Shown here piece by piece: positions 8,582-17,692 of a DNA stretch of 64,000 nucleotides. The notes below the pieces were generated by a model. It searched no databases. It saw only the letters and a list, made by a program, of their open reading frames with translations, and was not told where the DNA came from. Every line of letters starts with the position of its first letter. Positions within the stretch are counted from its first letter, which is position 1. The stretch is from positions 373,547 to 437,546 of the forward strand of contig JAOAHZ010000001.1 of assembly GCA_026414975.1 (NCBI GenBank). Reading direction: 5' to 3'. The stretch is from Bacteroidia bacterium (lineage in GTDB: Bacteria > Bacteroidota > Bacteroidia > SpSt-205). Made by a program: the position numbers and the translations under genes.

Positions 8582-8589
8582 CAAATATA
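8582..8589 (-). promoter_or_regulatory. -7 promoter box TATATTTG for the PorE-like gene
   Basis: Exact TAnnTTTG match on the minus strand, 7 bases before the start codon at 8574. The alaS box lies 30 bases away on the other strand, making a compact divergent promoter. Confidence 0.6.
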
Positions 8590-8619
8590 GATAAAAGGCT
8601 AAGACCCTTGCGCATTCTT

Positions 8620-8627
8620 TACCTTTG
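8620..8627 (+). promoter_or_regulatory. -7 promoter box TACCTTTG for alaS
   Basis: Exact TAnnTTTG match ending 4 bases before ATG 8632. An in-frame TTG at 8608 lies upstream of the box and is therefore unlikely to be the start. Confidence 0.65.
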
Positions 8628-8631
8628 CTTT

Positions 8632-11205
8632 ATGTGGTCAACGGCTCGGGTGCGAAAGACTTTTCTGGATTTTTTCAGTGAAAGAGGACATTTGATAGTT
8701 CCTTCGGCCCCCTTAGTCAATAAACACGATCCCACGCTTTTCTTCGTGAATGCTGGCATGAATCCATTCAAGGATGTGTTTATGGGTTTCAAGGAGGCAC
8801 CTGCTCCTCGGGTAGCTGATACTCAGAAGTGCCTCCGTGTTTCAGGCAAACACAACGACCTTGAAGAAGTGGGGCATGACACCTATCATCACACCTTTTT
8901 TGAGATGTTGGGCAACTGGTCCTTTGGAGATTACTTTAAGGCTGAGGCTATCGCTTGGGCCTGGGAGCTCCTGACAAAGGTCTATCAAATCCCCGAAGAA
9001 CGCTTATATGTTACGGTATTTGGAGGGGATGAAGAATGGGGACTGCCCAAAGATGAAGAGGCTTACGCTCTGTGGCTACAATATGTGCCGACCGAACGGA
9101 TTCGGTTCTTTGGGAGAAAGGATAACTTTTGGGAAATGGGGGACACGGGCCCTTGCGGCCCCTGCACAGAGATACATATAGACCTGCGTCCTGATGCTAA
9201 GGACTCGGCGGCTTCTCTCCTCAATACAGGTAATCCACTCGTGATAGAGCTTTGGAATCTAGTCTTTATCCAGTACAATCGCCGTAGTGATGGGTCTTTG
9301 GAGCTCCTTCCGATGAAGAGTGTAGATACAGGCATGGGTTTAGAGCGGCTTGCCATGGTTCTCCAAGGGCAGACTTCCACTTATGACATAGACCTCTTTC
9401 GGCGCTTGCGCTCTGCTGTAGAGGAGAAGACAGGCGTTCGATACGGAACGGGTGGCCCGACCGATGTAGCCATACGGGTAGTTTGCGACCACATTCGTGC
9501 GTTAGGCTTTGCCATGGCAGATGGACAGGTGCCCAGCAATACGGGTGCAGGGTATGTTCTACGCCGCTTGCTGCGGCGTGCTGTGCGATATGGGTATCAG
9601 TTTCTCGGTTGCCAGCAGCCCTTCCTGCATACGCTGATTCCATTATTAGTGGAGCTATACAGAGACACCTTTCCAGACCTTGAAGAACAGATGGATACCA
9701 TCCAGCGGGTTATCGCCGGCGAGGAGGAGAGCTTTCTACGAACCTTAGGGCGTGGTATGGCTCGCTTAGAAGGGTTTCTCTCGCAGCATCGGGGGAATGT
9801 TATTCCGGGCGAAGTGGCTTTTGAGCTCTATGATACATACGGATTTCCATTGGATTTGACACAGCTCATTGCCCGCGAGCGAGGGCTTTCAGTAGATGTG
9901 GAGGGGTATGAGCGCGCTTTGGCTGCGCAAAAAGCTCGAAGCCGACAAGCCACTCACCGAGATTTCGGAGACTGGTTAGAAGTAGAAGAAGGCGAGCATT
10001 CTCACTTCGTGGGATACGATGCCTATGAGGCCCGTGTGCTTATTATACGCATGCGCCAAGTAGAAGGAGCTAAGGGACGAGAGTACCATGTCGTTCTTGA
10101 CAAGACTCCTTTCTATCCAGAGGGCGGAGGACAAGTTAGCGATGTAGGGTATCTCCGACGGGAGCGAGACCGCTTAGAGGTCATCCATGTGTATCGGGAG
10201 CAGGACAGCATCATCCACGTTTTGAATGCGCTGCCCGAAAATCCCGAGGGAGAATGGTATGCGGCTATAGATATTGGTCGTCGGAAAGCCACCTCGCAGC
10301 ATCATACGGCTACCCATCTCTTACATGCCGCCTTGCGTGAGGTATTGGGGCCTCATGTTCGGCAAAGCGGCTCTCTGGTAGCCCCCGACCGACTGCGCTT
10401 TGATTTTTCTCACCCTCAAAAAGTAACCCCCGACGAGCTGAATACGATAGAACGGATCGTGAATGATAAAATAGCCGCAGCCCTCCCCCGCCGAGAATAT
10501 AGAGACCTTCCCTACGAAGTCGCTTTGGCCAAGGGAGCTCTGGCCTTTTTCGGTGAGAAGTACGGAGAGCGGGTGCGCATGATAGAGTTTGGGGGGAAGT
10601 TCTCTCGAGAACTGTGTGGGGGGACTCATGTTTCCAATACCTTAGAGCTGCGTTACTTCAAAATCCTAAGTGAGTCCGCCAGCGCAGCAGGCATACGACG
10701 GATAGAGGCCATCACCGGTGAGGCTTACTTTAGTTGGGTGCAAAGCCACTTTCAAGAGATGGAGCAGATTCGCGGCCTTCTCAAGCACCCCCCTCATCTT
10801 CTGAAGGCTGTGGAGAAGCTGATAGCCGAAAAGGCTGAACTGGATCGTCGTCAGGCTGCCTGGCTGCGCTTGTATGCTCAGATGCTCTTGGCTCGGTGGC
10901 AGCTGCGCTCCCTTTATCTTGAACAGGTAGAGCTGCCAGATGGCGTTGAATTACGGGACCTTCTGCAAGCTCTCCAGCATCAGCATCCTGAAGCCACCTT
11001 TATTCTCCTCGTTCCAGAAAAGTCAGGCTATGGTATAGGTGTAGCGGCCCCCCGAGAGGCGCAGCGAATCTTAGCCAGTATATGCGGCGCCTTAGGAGGT
11101 CGAGGAGGCGGACAGGCCAAGCTTGCCCTTGGCAAGCTCCCCTCCTTATCAGACCCCGTGAAGCAGATTTCGTCGTTTCTGCCTGCAATTCAGAGTCCTT
11201 TGTAA
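8632..11205 (+). CDS. alaS: alanyl-tRNA synthetase
   Basis: Charges tRNA-Ala and clears mischarged Ser/Gly-tRNA. The class II catalytic core starts directly (TFLDFFSERGH, VNAGMNPFKDVF, DTGPCGPCTEIH, and the glycine-rich GTGGPTDVAIR region). The editing domain has HHTATHLLHAAL and the zinc-type CGGTHVSNT motif, and a C-Ala domain with a glycine-rich end (GGRGGGQAKLALG) closes the protein. At 857 residues it is full length. ATG 8632 gives the expected N-terminus (STARVRKTFLDFF). Confidence 0.97.
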   Translation: MWSTARVRKTFLDFFSERGHLIVPSAPLVNKHDPTLFFVNAGMNPFKDVFMGFKEAPAPRVADTQKCLRVSGKHNDLEEVGHDTYHHTFFEMLGNWSFGDYFKAEAIAWAWELLTKVYQIPEERLYVTVFGGDEEWGLPKDEEAYALWLQYVPTERIRFFGRKDNFWEMGDTGPCGPCTEIHIDLRPDAKDSAASLLNTGNPLVIELWNLVFIQYNRRSDGSLELLPMKSVDTGMGLERLAMVLQGQTSTYDIDLFRRLRSAVEEKTGVRYGTGGPTDVAIRVVCDHIRALGFAMADGQVPSNTGAGYVLRRLLRRAVRYGYQFLGCQQPFLHTLIPLLVELYRDTFPDLEEQMDTIQRVIAGEEESFLRTLGRGMARLEGFLSQHRGNVIPGEVAFELYDTYGFPLDLTQLIARERGLSVDVEGYERALAAQKARSRQATHRDFGDWLEVEEGEHSHFVGYDAYEARVLIIRMRQVEGAKGREYHVVLDKTPFYPEGGGQVSDVGYLRRERDRLEVIHVYREQDSIIHVLNALPENPEGEWYAAIDIGRRKATSQHHTATHLLHAALREVLGPHVRQSGSLVAPDRLRFDFSHPQKVTPDELNTIERIVNDKIAAALPRREYRDLPYEVALAKGALAFFGEKYGERVRMIEFGGKFSRELCGGTHVSNTLELRYFKILSESASAAGIRRIEAITGEAYFSWVQSHFQEMEQIRGLLKHPPHLLKAVEKLIAEKAELDRRQAAWLRLYAQMLLARWQLRSLYLEQVELPDGVELRDLLQALQHQHPEATFILLVPEKSGYGIGVAAPREAQRILASICGALGGRGGGQAKLALGKLPSLSDPVKQISSFLPAIQSPL

Positions 11206-11271
11206 AGTCCAAGGGACGCAAAGAGGATCAGGATAGGGCTGTGCGGCTCAGGTAGAGCAAACTTTTTGGCT

Positions 11272-11279
11272 TACCTTTA
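11272..11279 (+). promoter_or_regulatory. -7-like promoter box TACCTTTA
   Basis: One mismatch to TAnnTTTG (final A), ending 5 bases before ATG 11285. Confidence 0.45.
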
Positions 11280-11284
11280 GGCGT

Positions 11285-12571
11285 ATGAACCGCTGGATAG
11301 CCTGCCTTTTAGGCTTTGTAAGCCTACTCGCAGCTCAGACAGCCTACGAAAAAGATATCCAAGTAGCCTTCTCCAAGGCAAAGAAGCAAAAGCGCCCCCT
11401 TTGGATTATGGTTTCGGCGACCTGGTGCGGTCCCTGCAAGGTCGTAGAACAGCGTGTCCTCACGGACCCACGATTTGTAGAGGCTCTGAACCGAGATTTT
11501 GTACCCCTCAAAGTGTATGCTGCCAGTGATGAAGAAAGTACTCCGGGGGGCGACTCGCTGGCTAAGGTGTATAATGTGAAAGTTTTTCCCACCTTTCTAG
11601 GGGTGGAGCCATCGGGTGAGCTTTTCTACCGAGCGGAGGGGGTTATTCAAGACTCCGAGAACCCTACGGCTTCTTTGACTGAGGGCTTTCTGCGAAGTCT
11701 AGAGCAGGCAAAAACCGCTCGCAAGGAACTACCCGAGATGCGCCGCCGTTTCCAGAGAGGGGAGCGCTCTTTGGATTTTCTGCGGAGCTACTTGTTGAAG
11801 TTAGCGGAGTTGGGTCAGAAAGAGGAGGGTACTAAAGTGCTTGAAGCCTATCTCAAAGTGGCTAAAACTCCTCGTATAGCTTGGCTGGGTACGCCAGGTT
11901 ATGTAGGAATTTTAGCTCGCATCAGTGAATGGGGGCCTCAGTATGCTGAGTATGTGTTTTCTCTGGCAGATACGCTACGCCCGGCCGTTCCCTCGGACTT
12001 GTATGAAGCGATCTACATGCCTATTTTAGAAAAGAGCCTGGTCAAAAAGCTTAGCAGCTCCTCCCGAAAGGAGTGGGATGAGGCGGCAAGCATAGTAGAG
12101 CAGTTTATAAAGGAGCACCGCAGCCGCTTCCCTTTTGTAGAGAGCATGGCTCTAACGGCACTCTGGCAAAATGGACTGAAATCACCTAAGCCAGAAACTC
12201 GGGCGAAGGCTGCCTCCCTGGCGCTTAGAGCTGTAGCTTTGGAATGGCCCCTGGAGATTCCTAACGCAGAGGACCGTCAGATCCGAGCCCTAAGCTACAA
12301 CAACTTGGCTTGGACCTTTTATGAGCAGGTGGAAGACCCTGATAAGCTCTGGGTAGCCGTGATTTTAGCTAAGCAGGCCCTGGCTTATGCGCCAGATGAA
12401 TGGCATATTTGGGATACCCTCGGGGCCCTATACTACAAGCTGGGGCGAAAGCGTGACTCTTTAGAGACTTTGGATAAGGCTATTCAATTGGCTAAGCAGC
12501 AGGGCGTGCCAGAGAGTGATTACGAAGATACCTTAAAACTGTATCAGAAGGCGATGCAGCTTGGAGATTAG
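11285..12571 (+). CDS. exported thioredoxin-fold protein with TPR C-terminus
   Basis: A 428-residue protein with a signal peptide (MNRWIACLLGFVSLLAAQT), a thioredoxin-like domain (about 22-140) with the redox motif ATWCGPCKVVE, and a helical region ending in TPR-like repeats (ALSYNNLAWTFYEQ, WHIWDTLGALYYKLGR). It probably acts as a periplasmic thiol reductase or disulfide-handling protein that also binds protein partners. A smaller thioredoxin-like protein with WCSPC is encoded at 28.5 kb. It has its own near-leaderless promoter. The specific substrate is unknown. Confidence 0.8.
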   Translation: MNRWIACLLGFVSLLAAQTAYEKDIQVAFSKAKKQKRPLWIMVSATWCGPCKVVEQRVLTDPRFVEALNRDFVPLKVYAASDEESTPGGDSLAKVYNVKVFPTFLGVEPSGELFYRAEGVIQDSENPTASLTEGFLRSLEQAKTARKELPEMRRRFQRGERSLDFLRSYLLKLAELGQKEEGTKVLEAYLKVAKTPRIAWLGTPGYVGILARISEWGPQYAEYVFSLADTLRPAVPSDLYEAIYMPILEKSLVKKLSSSSRKEWDEAASIVEQFIKEHRSRFPFVESMALTALWQNGLKSPKPETRAKAASLALRAVALEWPLEIPNAEDRQIRALSYNNLAWTFYEQVEDPDKLWVAVILAKQALAYAPDEWHIWDTLGALYYKLGRKRDSLETLDKAIQLAKQQGVPESDYEDTLKLYQKAMQLGD

Positions 12572-12684
12572 GGGGGCTGTCGGTAAGCATTTGCTGATAG
12601 TTTGTCCTTGAGGGGTGTATCTTCATCCTTGTGAGGGTGTAGAGGGGAGGCTGAAAATTTTTCGGGCGAGACAAGGTGGTCTCC

Positions 12685-12692
12685 TACTTTTG
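12685..12692 (+). promoter_or_regulatory. -7 promoter box TACTTTTG
   Basis: Exact TAnnTTTG match ending 3 bases before ATG 12696. It argues that the true start is this ATG and not the open frame further upstream. Confidence 0.6.
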
Positions 12693-12695
12693 CAT

Positions 12696-13772
12696 ATGGC
12701 TGAGATATTTACAATACGCTGCAAGGGTTGTGGTGCATCTGTTGTATACGAGGCAACCCGCGAGAAGCTACAATGCCCCTATTGTAAGGGAGAGCAGGAT
12801 GTGCCAGTTTCTTATGAGGGCATACAGGAGATAGACTTAGAAGCGGCCCTCAAAGCCGCCCAAGAAGCACGCGAAGCTATCCCAGAACACATCGTGCTGA
12901 GCTGTAGCAGCTGCGGGGCTCAAATCGCGTGTAAAGAAGCCCGTGCTACATGCGATTTCTGTGGAGCTGAGGCCGTGAGTGAAATGGCTCTAAAAAACCA
13001 GCCTATACGGCCTCAGGGGGTTCTTCCCTTCAAGGTGGAAGCTCGTTCCGCTCAGGAGGCGTTCCAACGATGGGTAAAGAGCCTTTGGTTTGCCCCCTCT
13101 GACCTTATGCGTCGCACGCGAGTAGATGACCTGCGCGGGGTGTATTTACCAGTTTGGACTTTTGACGCTCATGTATGGGCTCACTGGCAGGCCATCCCGG
13201 GGTATTACCGCACGCGCACTGAACGGTTTTTTGATCAGCAGACCCGCTCTTGGCAGACCCGCACCGTTACTTATACTGAATGGGGCCCCCCCGTCTCGGG
13301 GCACCACCGAGACTTTTTTGACGATGTATTGATTTCAGGCTTACGCAGCCTTCCCAACCATTATTTAGAGGGCGTAGGAGAGTTTGCTACGACCACGGAC
13401 CTGCGGGCCTACGAGCCTGCTTATTTCTTGGGCTGGGATGTCGCCCTGCCAGATAAGCCCCTTCAGGAAGCCTGGGGCGAAGGCCATCGTCGCATATACG
13501 ACATGACCGCTGAAATCTGCAAGAGAGCCATTCCGGGCGATACCTACAAGGACTTTCGAATGCAGCTTCAGCTCTCCGGACTCACAACGAAACTCGTATA
13601 TGTGCCGATTTACATTCTGGCTTACCGCTACAGAAATAAGTCCTATCGGGTCGTAATTCACGGTCGTACAGGGGTCGTGAGTGGAGATCGTCCGGTGAGC
13701 TGGGTGAAGGTGGGTCTTGCTATCCTTCTTGGACTTGCTGTCATAGCAGGGCTTGCCTACCTAGCTCAGTAG
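12696..13772 (+). CDS. double zinc-ribbon protein with C-terminal membrane anchor
   Basis: A 358-residue protein. Two zinc ribbons are at the N-terminus: CKGCG with CPYC (about residues 9-30) and CSSCG with CDFCG (about 65-90). The middle (about 110-320) is rich in aromatic residues and beta-like, for example LRGVYLPVWTFDAHVWAHWQ, and is a region of unknown function. A single hydrophobic helix (VGLAILLGLAVIAGLAYLA) ends the protein. Similar proteins are often annotated loosely as TFIIB-type zinc-ribbon or PriA-like; no helicase motif is present here, so that name would mislead. Function unknown. Confidence 0.7.
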   Translation: MAEIFTIRCKGCGASVVYEATREKLQCPYCKGEQDVPVSYEGIQEIDLEAALKAAQEAREAIPEHIVLSCSSCGAQIACKEARATCDFCGAEAVSEMALKNQPIRPQGVLPFKVEARSAQEAFQRWVKSLWFAPSDLMRRTRVDDLRGVYLPVWTFDAHVWAHWQAIPGYYRTRTERFFDQQTRSWQTRTVTYTEWGPPVSGHHRDFFDDVLISGLRSLPNHYLEGVGEFATTTDLRAYEPAYFLGWDVALPDKPLQEAWGEGHRRIYDMTAEICKRAIPGDTYKDFRMQLQLSGLTTKLVYVPIYILAYRYRNKSYRVVIHGRTGVVSGDRPVSWVKVGLAILLGLAVIAGLAYLAQ

Positions 13773-13855
13773 AGCTTGTAAAAACCTCAGCCATCTCCAG
13801 CCCTTGTAGCATGGGCTCGCCCGAGGAAGTTCTCGTTTCCGATGGCAATCCTTGT

Positions 13856-14059
13856 CTAAGGATTGGGACAGCTTTTTCGGACGGGGCGGGCGGCTTTGCC
13901 GATTTTGCCTCGGCTGCGGGTTTCTTTCGCCAGTCGTGAGGCTTGCTGCTGCCTGATGTACTCTTCGTGTTTTGGATGATTGCAGTTGGCCCGTGGATCG
14001 CGGAATATACCGCAGCCCATCAGCCAAATAAGCGGTATGAGTAAGGCTTTAGTCCGCAT
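13856..14059 (-). CDS. small predicted lipoprotein
   Basis: A 67-residue protein with a short basic N-terminus, a hydrophobic stretch and a lipobox-like LMGC at about residues 13-16, leaving a charged mature part of about 50 residues (QQASRLAKETRSRGKIGKA). It starts 11 bases inside the end of the upstream DUF6438-like gene, so it is probably translated from the same mRNA. I recognise no family. Could be spurious, but the lipobox and coupled start favour a real gene. Confidence 0.5.
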   Translation of the reverse strand: MRTKALLIPLIWLMGCGIFRDPRANCNHPKHEEYIRQQQASRLAKETRSRGKIGKAARPVRKSCPNP

Positions 14060-14552
14060 CGCTATCTGATTGAGGTCCCTCTATCATCTGAAAATCACCT
14101 TGCTCGGCGAGATATGCCCGAATCTTCTCCACTTTATCTGGCAAATCGGGGGGGCACTGTGCTCGGCAGGTTATTTTTTTCTCCTGGCCTCCCATCTTGT
14201 AGTGTAAAATGAGAGAAGGGAGGTCCGTAATGTAGGGGTTGTCATAGACGTCCTTATAGGCTTCAAATCGTCCCTCTCTCAGAAGCTGATAGAGCTCAGA
14301 GCGTTCCTTGTCTGAGATACGACGAGTGTAAACGCCCACTCTGTCCACAAAGCGCTCACCGTAGTACCGGACCGTGCCATCTGGCAGGAGTTCAACCTTG
14401 TCTATGGGACATCGTCCGTAACAGCCAGTGCGAGCCACCGATATGTATAGGGTATCAGTCGCTGAGCCTTTGGGGGTAGGTTGGCTCCGTCCGCCGCACT
14501 GATGGACATGGAGCCACAAAAAAGCTGCTCCGCCGAGCATGTACAGCCTCAT
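14049..14552 (-). CDS. DUF6438-like exported protein
   Basis: A 167-residue protein with an N-terminal hydrophobic segment (MLGGAAFLWLHVHQCGG), possibly a lipoprotein signal. The conserved core RTGCYGRCPIDKVELLPDG is the DUF6438 signature, with further cysteines at ITCRAQCPPDLP. Members are small envelope proteins of unknown function in Bacteroidota. An imperfect -7 box (TATCTTAG) ends 5 bases before the start. It is coupled to the small lipoprotein gene behind it. Confidence 0.7.
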   Translation of the reverse strand: MRLYMLGGAAFLWLHVHQCGGRSQPTPKGSATDTLYISVARTGCYGRCPIDKVELLPDGTVRYYGERFVDRVGVYTRRISDKERSELYQLLREGRFEAYKDVYDNPYITDLPSLILHYKMGGQEKKITCRAQCPPDLPDKVEKIRAYLAEQGDFQMIEGPQSDSDAD

Positions 14553-14573
14553 CTAAGCTAAGATACGCGAAAG

Positions 14574-14602
14574 CAGCTAATCTCTTGAAGAGTCGTTAGC
14601 TG
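14574..14602 (-). terminator. candidate hairpin after the PKD/T9SS gene
   Basis: The inverted arms CAGCTAA and TTAGCTG enclose a second inner inverted repeat (CTCTT/AGAG). It lies between the stop of the 970-residue gene (14661) and the next minus-strand start (14552). No clear T-run follows, so it could be a weak or factor-dependent terminator. Confidence 0.35.
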
Positions 14603-14660
14603 TGGCAGGATGTTTTTCTCATCGCTACGCTATATAGGGTAAGCGGATTCCCCCTTTTCT

Positions 14661-17573
14661 CTACTCTATCAGCAGCTTCATCGTCTCAGTGCCCCGCTGG
14701 CTTCTAATCTGGACCATATAGAGTCCAGTGGGTAAGTTGCCGAGAGGCATCCTATGGAGTCCTTCTTTTATTTGCCACTGCGCTGACACCTCTCCTCTCA
14801 GGCTAAACAGGCGTACCTCTCCCTCAAAGGGTGCTTCTATCCACACCTCATCATGAGCGGGATTAGGGTATATTCGCCAACCCCGTCTGTTTAGCTCACC
14901 TGTCAGGCTGGTTACTTGCATTTCGGCTGTGCTGACCCCGCAGCCGTTATATGCATACAGCCGTAGAGTATAGGGGCCATTGCCTGCGTAGGTATGGGTT
15001 CCGGAAAGGACACCAGTGAGGGTATTCCCGTCCCCGAAGCTCCACACTACGCTATCTGCTCCCACTGCTTGACCCATGAAGGTAAGGATCCCGCCGGATA
15101 GGGAAGCTGAGAGGATTTGCGCTGTAGGCGGTCTATCCGCTACCACTATTGTGCGCGTGAAGGTTGTAAGACCACAAGAGGGGGTGTTGCTTCGCAGCGT
15201 TACATCGTAAATGCCTGGTTTGGTGTAGGTATGGCTAAAAGTCTGTGTGGTGTCGCCTCTGACAGTTCCATCTCCCATTTCCCACTGGAGGGCGGTGGGG
15301 TGGCCCTGCCAGGTGTTGGGGCTTTGTCTCTGGAAAAGGACAGGCTGTCCGGCGCATGCTCGGGTAGGAGCCTGAAATGAAGCGGCTGCAGCTTCCTTGA
15401 CTTCTAATCGTAGGGTCAGAGTATCTCGCGCCCCATTACAAGCTTGCCAAATTTGATATAGGGTGTGGTGCCCTGGCTGGAATGGGGCGACGAAAGAGAG
15501 CGACCCTCCTGAGGTAGATACGACTTCAGGACGCTGACCGTTGGCATAGACTAGGCGCACACTTTCTATACCCCCTCCTCCATAATCTAAGATATACCCA
15601 TAAGAAATCCATACTTGCGTGCCAGCACACACAGAGAAAGTCGCCTCACTCTTGTATGCAGATAAAACACCTCCTCCCCCTGGTGCACAGGTAGAGGGAC
15701 CATCTTGAATCGCTCCAGGGCGCCCTAAGCCCTGGTTTTCTACGCGTACTGCCCATACTTCTTTCCAGACGCCGCAGGAGGTAATCAATTCACTCTCTAT
15801 GCCGTACACGCCAGGGGTCTGGGGCAGCATGTAATCATAGGCTTCTGGTGCGCTTTCAGCCGTGAAGGTTACAGGACCGGTAGGCAGGGTAAGCCGCCAC
15901 TGCCAAGAGGTCCCTCGAGGACGCTGAATGAGAGCGAAACGAATAGGCGTCCCTCCACAGTACGCATTCTGCATCATGGTCGGGGGTATGCACCAATCCT
16001 GGGTGCAGGACTGAGGGACTCGGGTGACCCGAGTATGCCTCCCCATCGGCTGAAAGGTATTGAGTGCTCTTATAGAGACCCCACTTAGGGTTTGAGTACC
16101 TCCACTGGGATGGTAAAGCTGGGCTTGGACATTCAGAGGGACTCCACTCCAAACAACAGTAGTTTCTACGGCTGTTTCAGATGGAGCGGTCCAGCCCGTC
16201 CCAAAATTCCATGCAACTTGATGACCAGGTTCTCTCGGAGAAAAGTTTGCCGTCGGAGTGATACTTAGCGTAACCGAATCCCCTGCACAAAAGACGGGAT
16301 TGCGAACCGATATGAACCCATTAGGTGTTAGAGTAGTGACTATAGTAGGATTCCATGTGACTACATTTTCCTGACTTGTGCCGCAGAGTTCCTGGCGAAT
16401 GCGTACCCGGTAGCCTCCGGCGGGCGGAGGGCTGGTGAATCGGTATGTAGGGGTGCGGCGAGGGCTTGTACCACTCACAGACCCTTCCCATGTTCCATCG
16501 TCTTCAAAGTCTACGATAGTTAGCCCCTGAGCCCCTAAAACGCCCATTCGGATCGGACTGCCCAGGACGTAGGTAGAGGGAGCAACTAATGAGGCAGGAT
16601 TCAGAGTTGGAGCAGACTCTACTGTAACCGTGGTTTGTAGCTGAGTCTGACATGAAGGAGACCAGAAAAGGGTTACATTGACAGTATAGGTGCCAGGCGA
16701 ACTATATACATATCGTCCTATTATACCCGTCGCATCAGTTGTGCCGTTGTTGTCAAAGTCCCAAGCTATCTGAGAAGGCAAAGGAAACTCGCTTGAATTA
16801 ACGTCCAAGGAGAGCTCCACGGGATGTCCTACACAAAACCGCCCTAAAGGCTGAATAGCACAGGAGGGTATAGAAGGAGCGGGCTCTACGGTAAGCAGGG
16901 TCGTCATAGGACCTCCATAGGAAAGAGGAAGCCTTCGCCCTCGTGTATATACCCAACCTTTCACTTCGTAGATACCAGGATTGGAAGGAGCAGTAAAACG
17001 CCATAGCGTCGGCTTGCGAACCAGAATAGAATCGTACCGAGTGCCTCCTTGCTCGATCCAGACCCGGATAGAATCCACATCCGTAGTTGTAATATCGACA
17101 GAGATTTCTGCCATACCCCCCGGGCAGACCCAGTAACGTGGGCTTCCCAGGGTTCCCCAGGTACTTCGGGGCTGTAGAATCCGATACGACTCGCTTTTCT
17201 GCCCATTGCTACCCATGACCTCTAATCTTAGCGTAAGGAAGGGTGGATTAGAAAAAAACTCTGTAGTTCCTGCTTGGAAGAAGAAGGTATCAGCGGTAGA
17301 GGTAGAGGACGTGAAATACCCTGGCACTGTCTGAGCAGGCTCTAACTGCCAAGTCCAACCCGTGATACCCGCAGCCCCCATCCCCGCTGTATCTACAATT
17401 GCCACGAAGCTATCGCCAGGAAATACTAACGCCGGAGAAGATAAAGAAGGACCTGTAGGTTGCCTATTCTGGACGGCGTATATATGCCATTTACTCAGCG
17501 GCCAGGGAGCTATTTGGGCCTGGATAGTTGCACTCCACAAAAGGAGGGTCCAATATAAATCTCGCAGATTCAT
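14661..17573 (-). CDS. large secreted PKD-domain protein with T9SS type A sorting domain
   Basis: A 970-residue protein with a signal peptide (about 1-19), many beta-sandwich repeats, and recognisable PKD domains near 245-320 (IAWDFDNNGTTDATG, YVYSSPGTYTVNVTL), 740-810 (LQWEMGDGTVRGDTT) and 820-885 (VVWSFGDGNTLTG). The last 70 residues are a type A T9SS sorting domain (WRIYPNPAHDEVWIEAP, then LPTGLYMVQIRSQRGT). The product should cross the outer membrane by the T9SS and be anchored or released at the surface. No catalytic domain is visible; adhesion or matrix roles are usual for such proteins. Its promoter region carries a duplicated element. Confidence 0.85.
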   Translation of the reverse strand: MNLRDLYWTLLLWSATIQAQIAPWPLSKWHIYAVQNRQPTGPSLSSPALVFPGDSFVAIVDTAGMGAAGITGWTWQLEPAQTVPGYFTSSTSTADTFFFQAGTTEFFSNPPFLTLRLEVMGSNGQKSESYRILQPRSTWGTLGSPRYWVCPGGMAEISVDITTTDVDSIRVWIEQGGTRYDSILVRKPTLWRFTAPSNPGIYEVKGWVYTRGRRLPLSYGGPMTTLLTVEPAPSIPSCAIQPLGRFCVGHPVELSLDVNSSEFPLPSQIAWDFDNNGTTDATGIIGRYVYSSPGTYTVNVTLFWSPSCQTQLQTTVTVESAPTLNPASLVAPSTYVLGSPIRMGVLGAQGLTIVDFEDDGTWEGSVSGTSPRRTPTYRFTSPPPAGGYRVRIRQELCGTSQENVVTWNPTIVTTLTPNGFISVRNPVFCAGDSVTLSITPTANFSPREPGHQVAWNFGTGWTAPSETAVETTVVWSGVPLNVQAQLYHPSGGTQTLSGVSIRALNTFQPMGRHTRVTRVPQSCTQDWCIPPTMMQNAYCGGTPIRFALIQRPRGTSWQWRLTLPTGPVTFTAESAPEAYDYMLPQTPGVYGIESELITSCGVWKEVWAVRVENQGLGRPGAIQDGPSTCAPGGGGVLSAYKSEATFSVCAGTQVWISYGYILDYGGGGIESVRLVYANGQRPEVVSTSGGSLSFVAPFQPGHHTLYQIWQACNGARDTLTLRLEVKEAAAASFQAPTRACAGQPVLFQRQSPNTWQGHPTALQWEMGDGTVRGDTTQTFSHTYTKPGIYDVTLRSNTPSCGLTTFTRTIVVADRPPTAQILSASLSGGILTFMGQAVGADSVVWSFGDGNTLTGVLSGTHTYAGNGPYTLRLYAYNGCGVSTAEMQVTSLTGELNRRGWRIYPNPAHDEVWIEAPFEGEVRLFSLRGEVSAQWQIKEGLHRMPLGNLPTGLYMVQIRSQRGTETMKLLIE

Positions 17574-17592
17574 ACGCTTGATTCTTTCACTA

Positions 17593-17623
17593 CAAACCTA
17601 CAGCATTTTTGTCAATAATGCAA
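17593..17623 (-). promoter_or_regulatory. promoter TTG-20-TAGGTTTG for the PKD/T9SS gene
   Basis: On the minus strand TTG (17623-17621) is followed by 20 bases and the -7 box TAGGTTTG (17600-17593). The start codon at 17573 is 19 bases further, so the leader should be short. Confidence 0.55.
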
Positions 17624-17692
17624 GGTCATCTGGCCCTCTAACCCGAAAGGAGATACTCCTCCTATACAGCATTTTCTCGTCAATGATGCAAG
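17599..17692. repeat. two tandem copies of a 26-28 base promoter-like element
   Basis: TACAGCATTTT, then TCAAT, then ATGCAAG occur at 17599-17624 and again at 17665-17692, differing by a 2-base insertion and a few substitutions. The copy nearer the gene contains the -33 region and the junction with the -7 box; the second copy keeps TTGCAT but not the TAGGTTTG. The 243-base gap between rnhB and the PKD gene holds nothing else recognisable. Confidence 0.6.

Noticed and set aside
9266-9643. Minus-strand open frame inside alaS
   Set aside because: A shadow of the conserved synthetase frame, without start signals or homology features.
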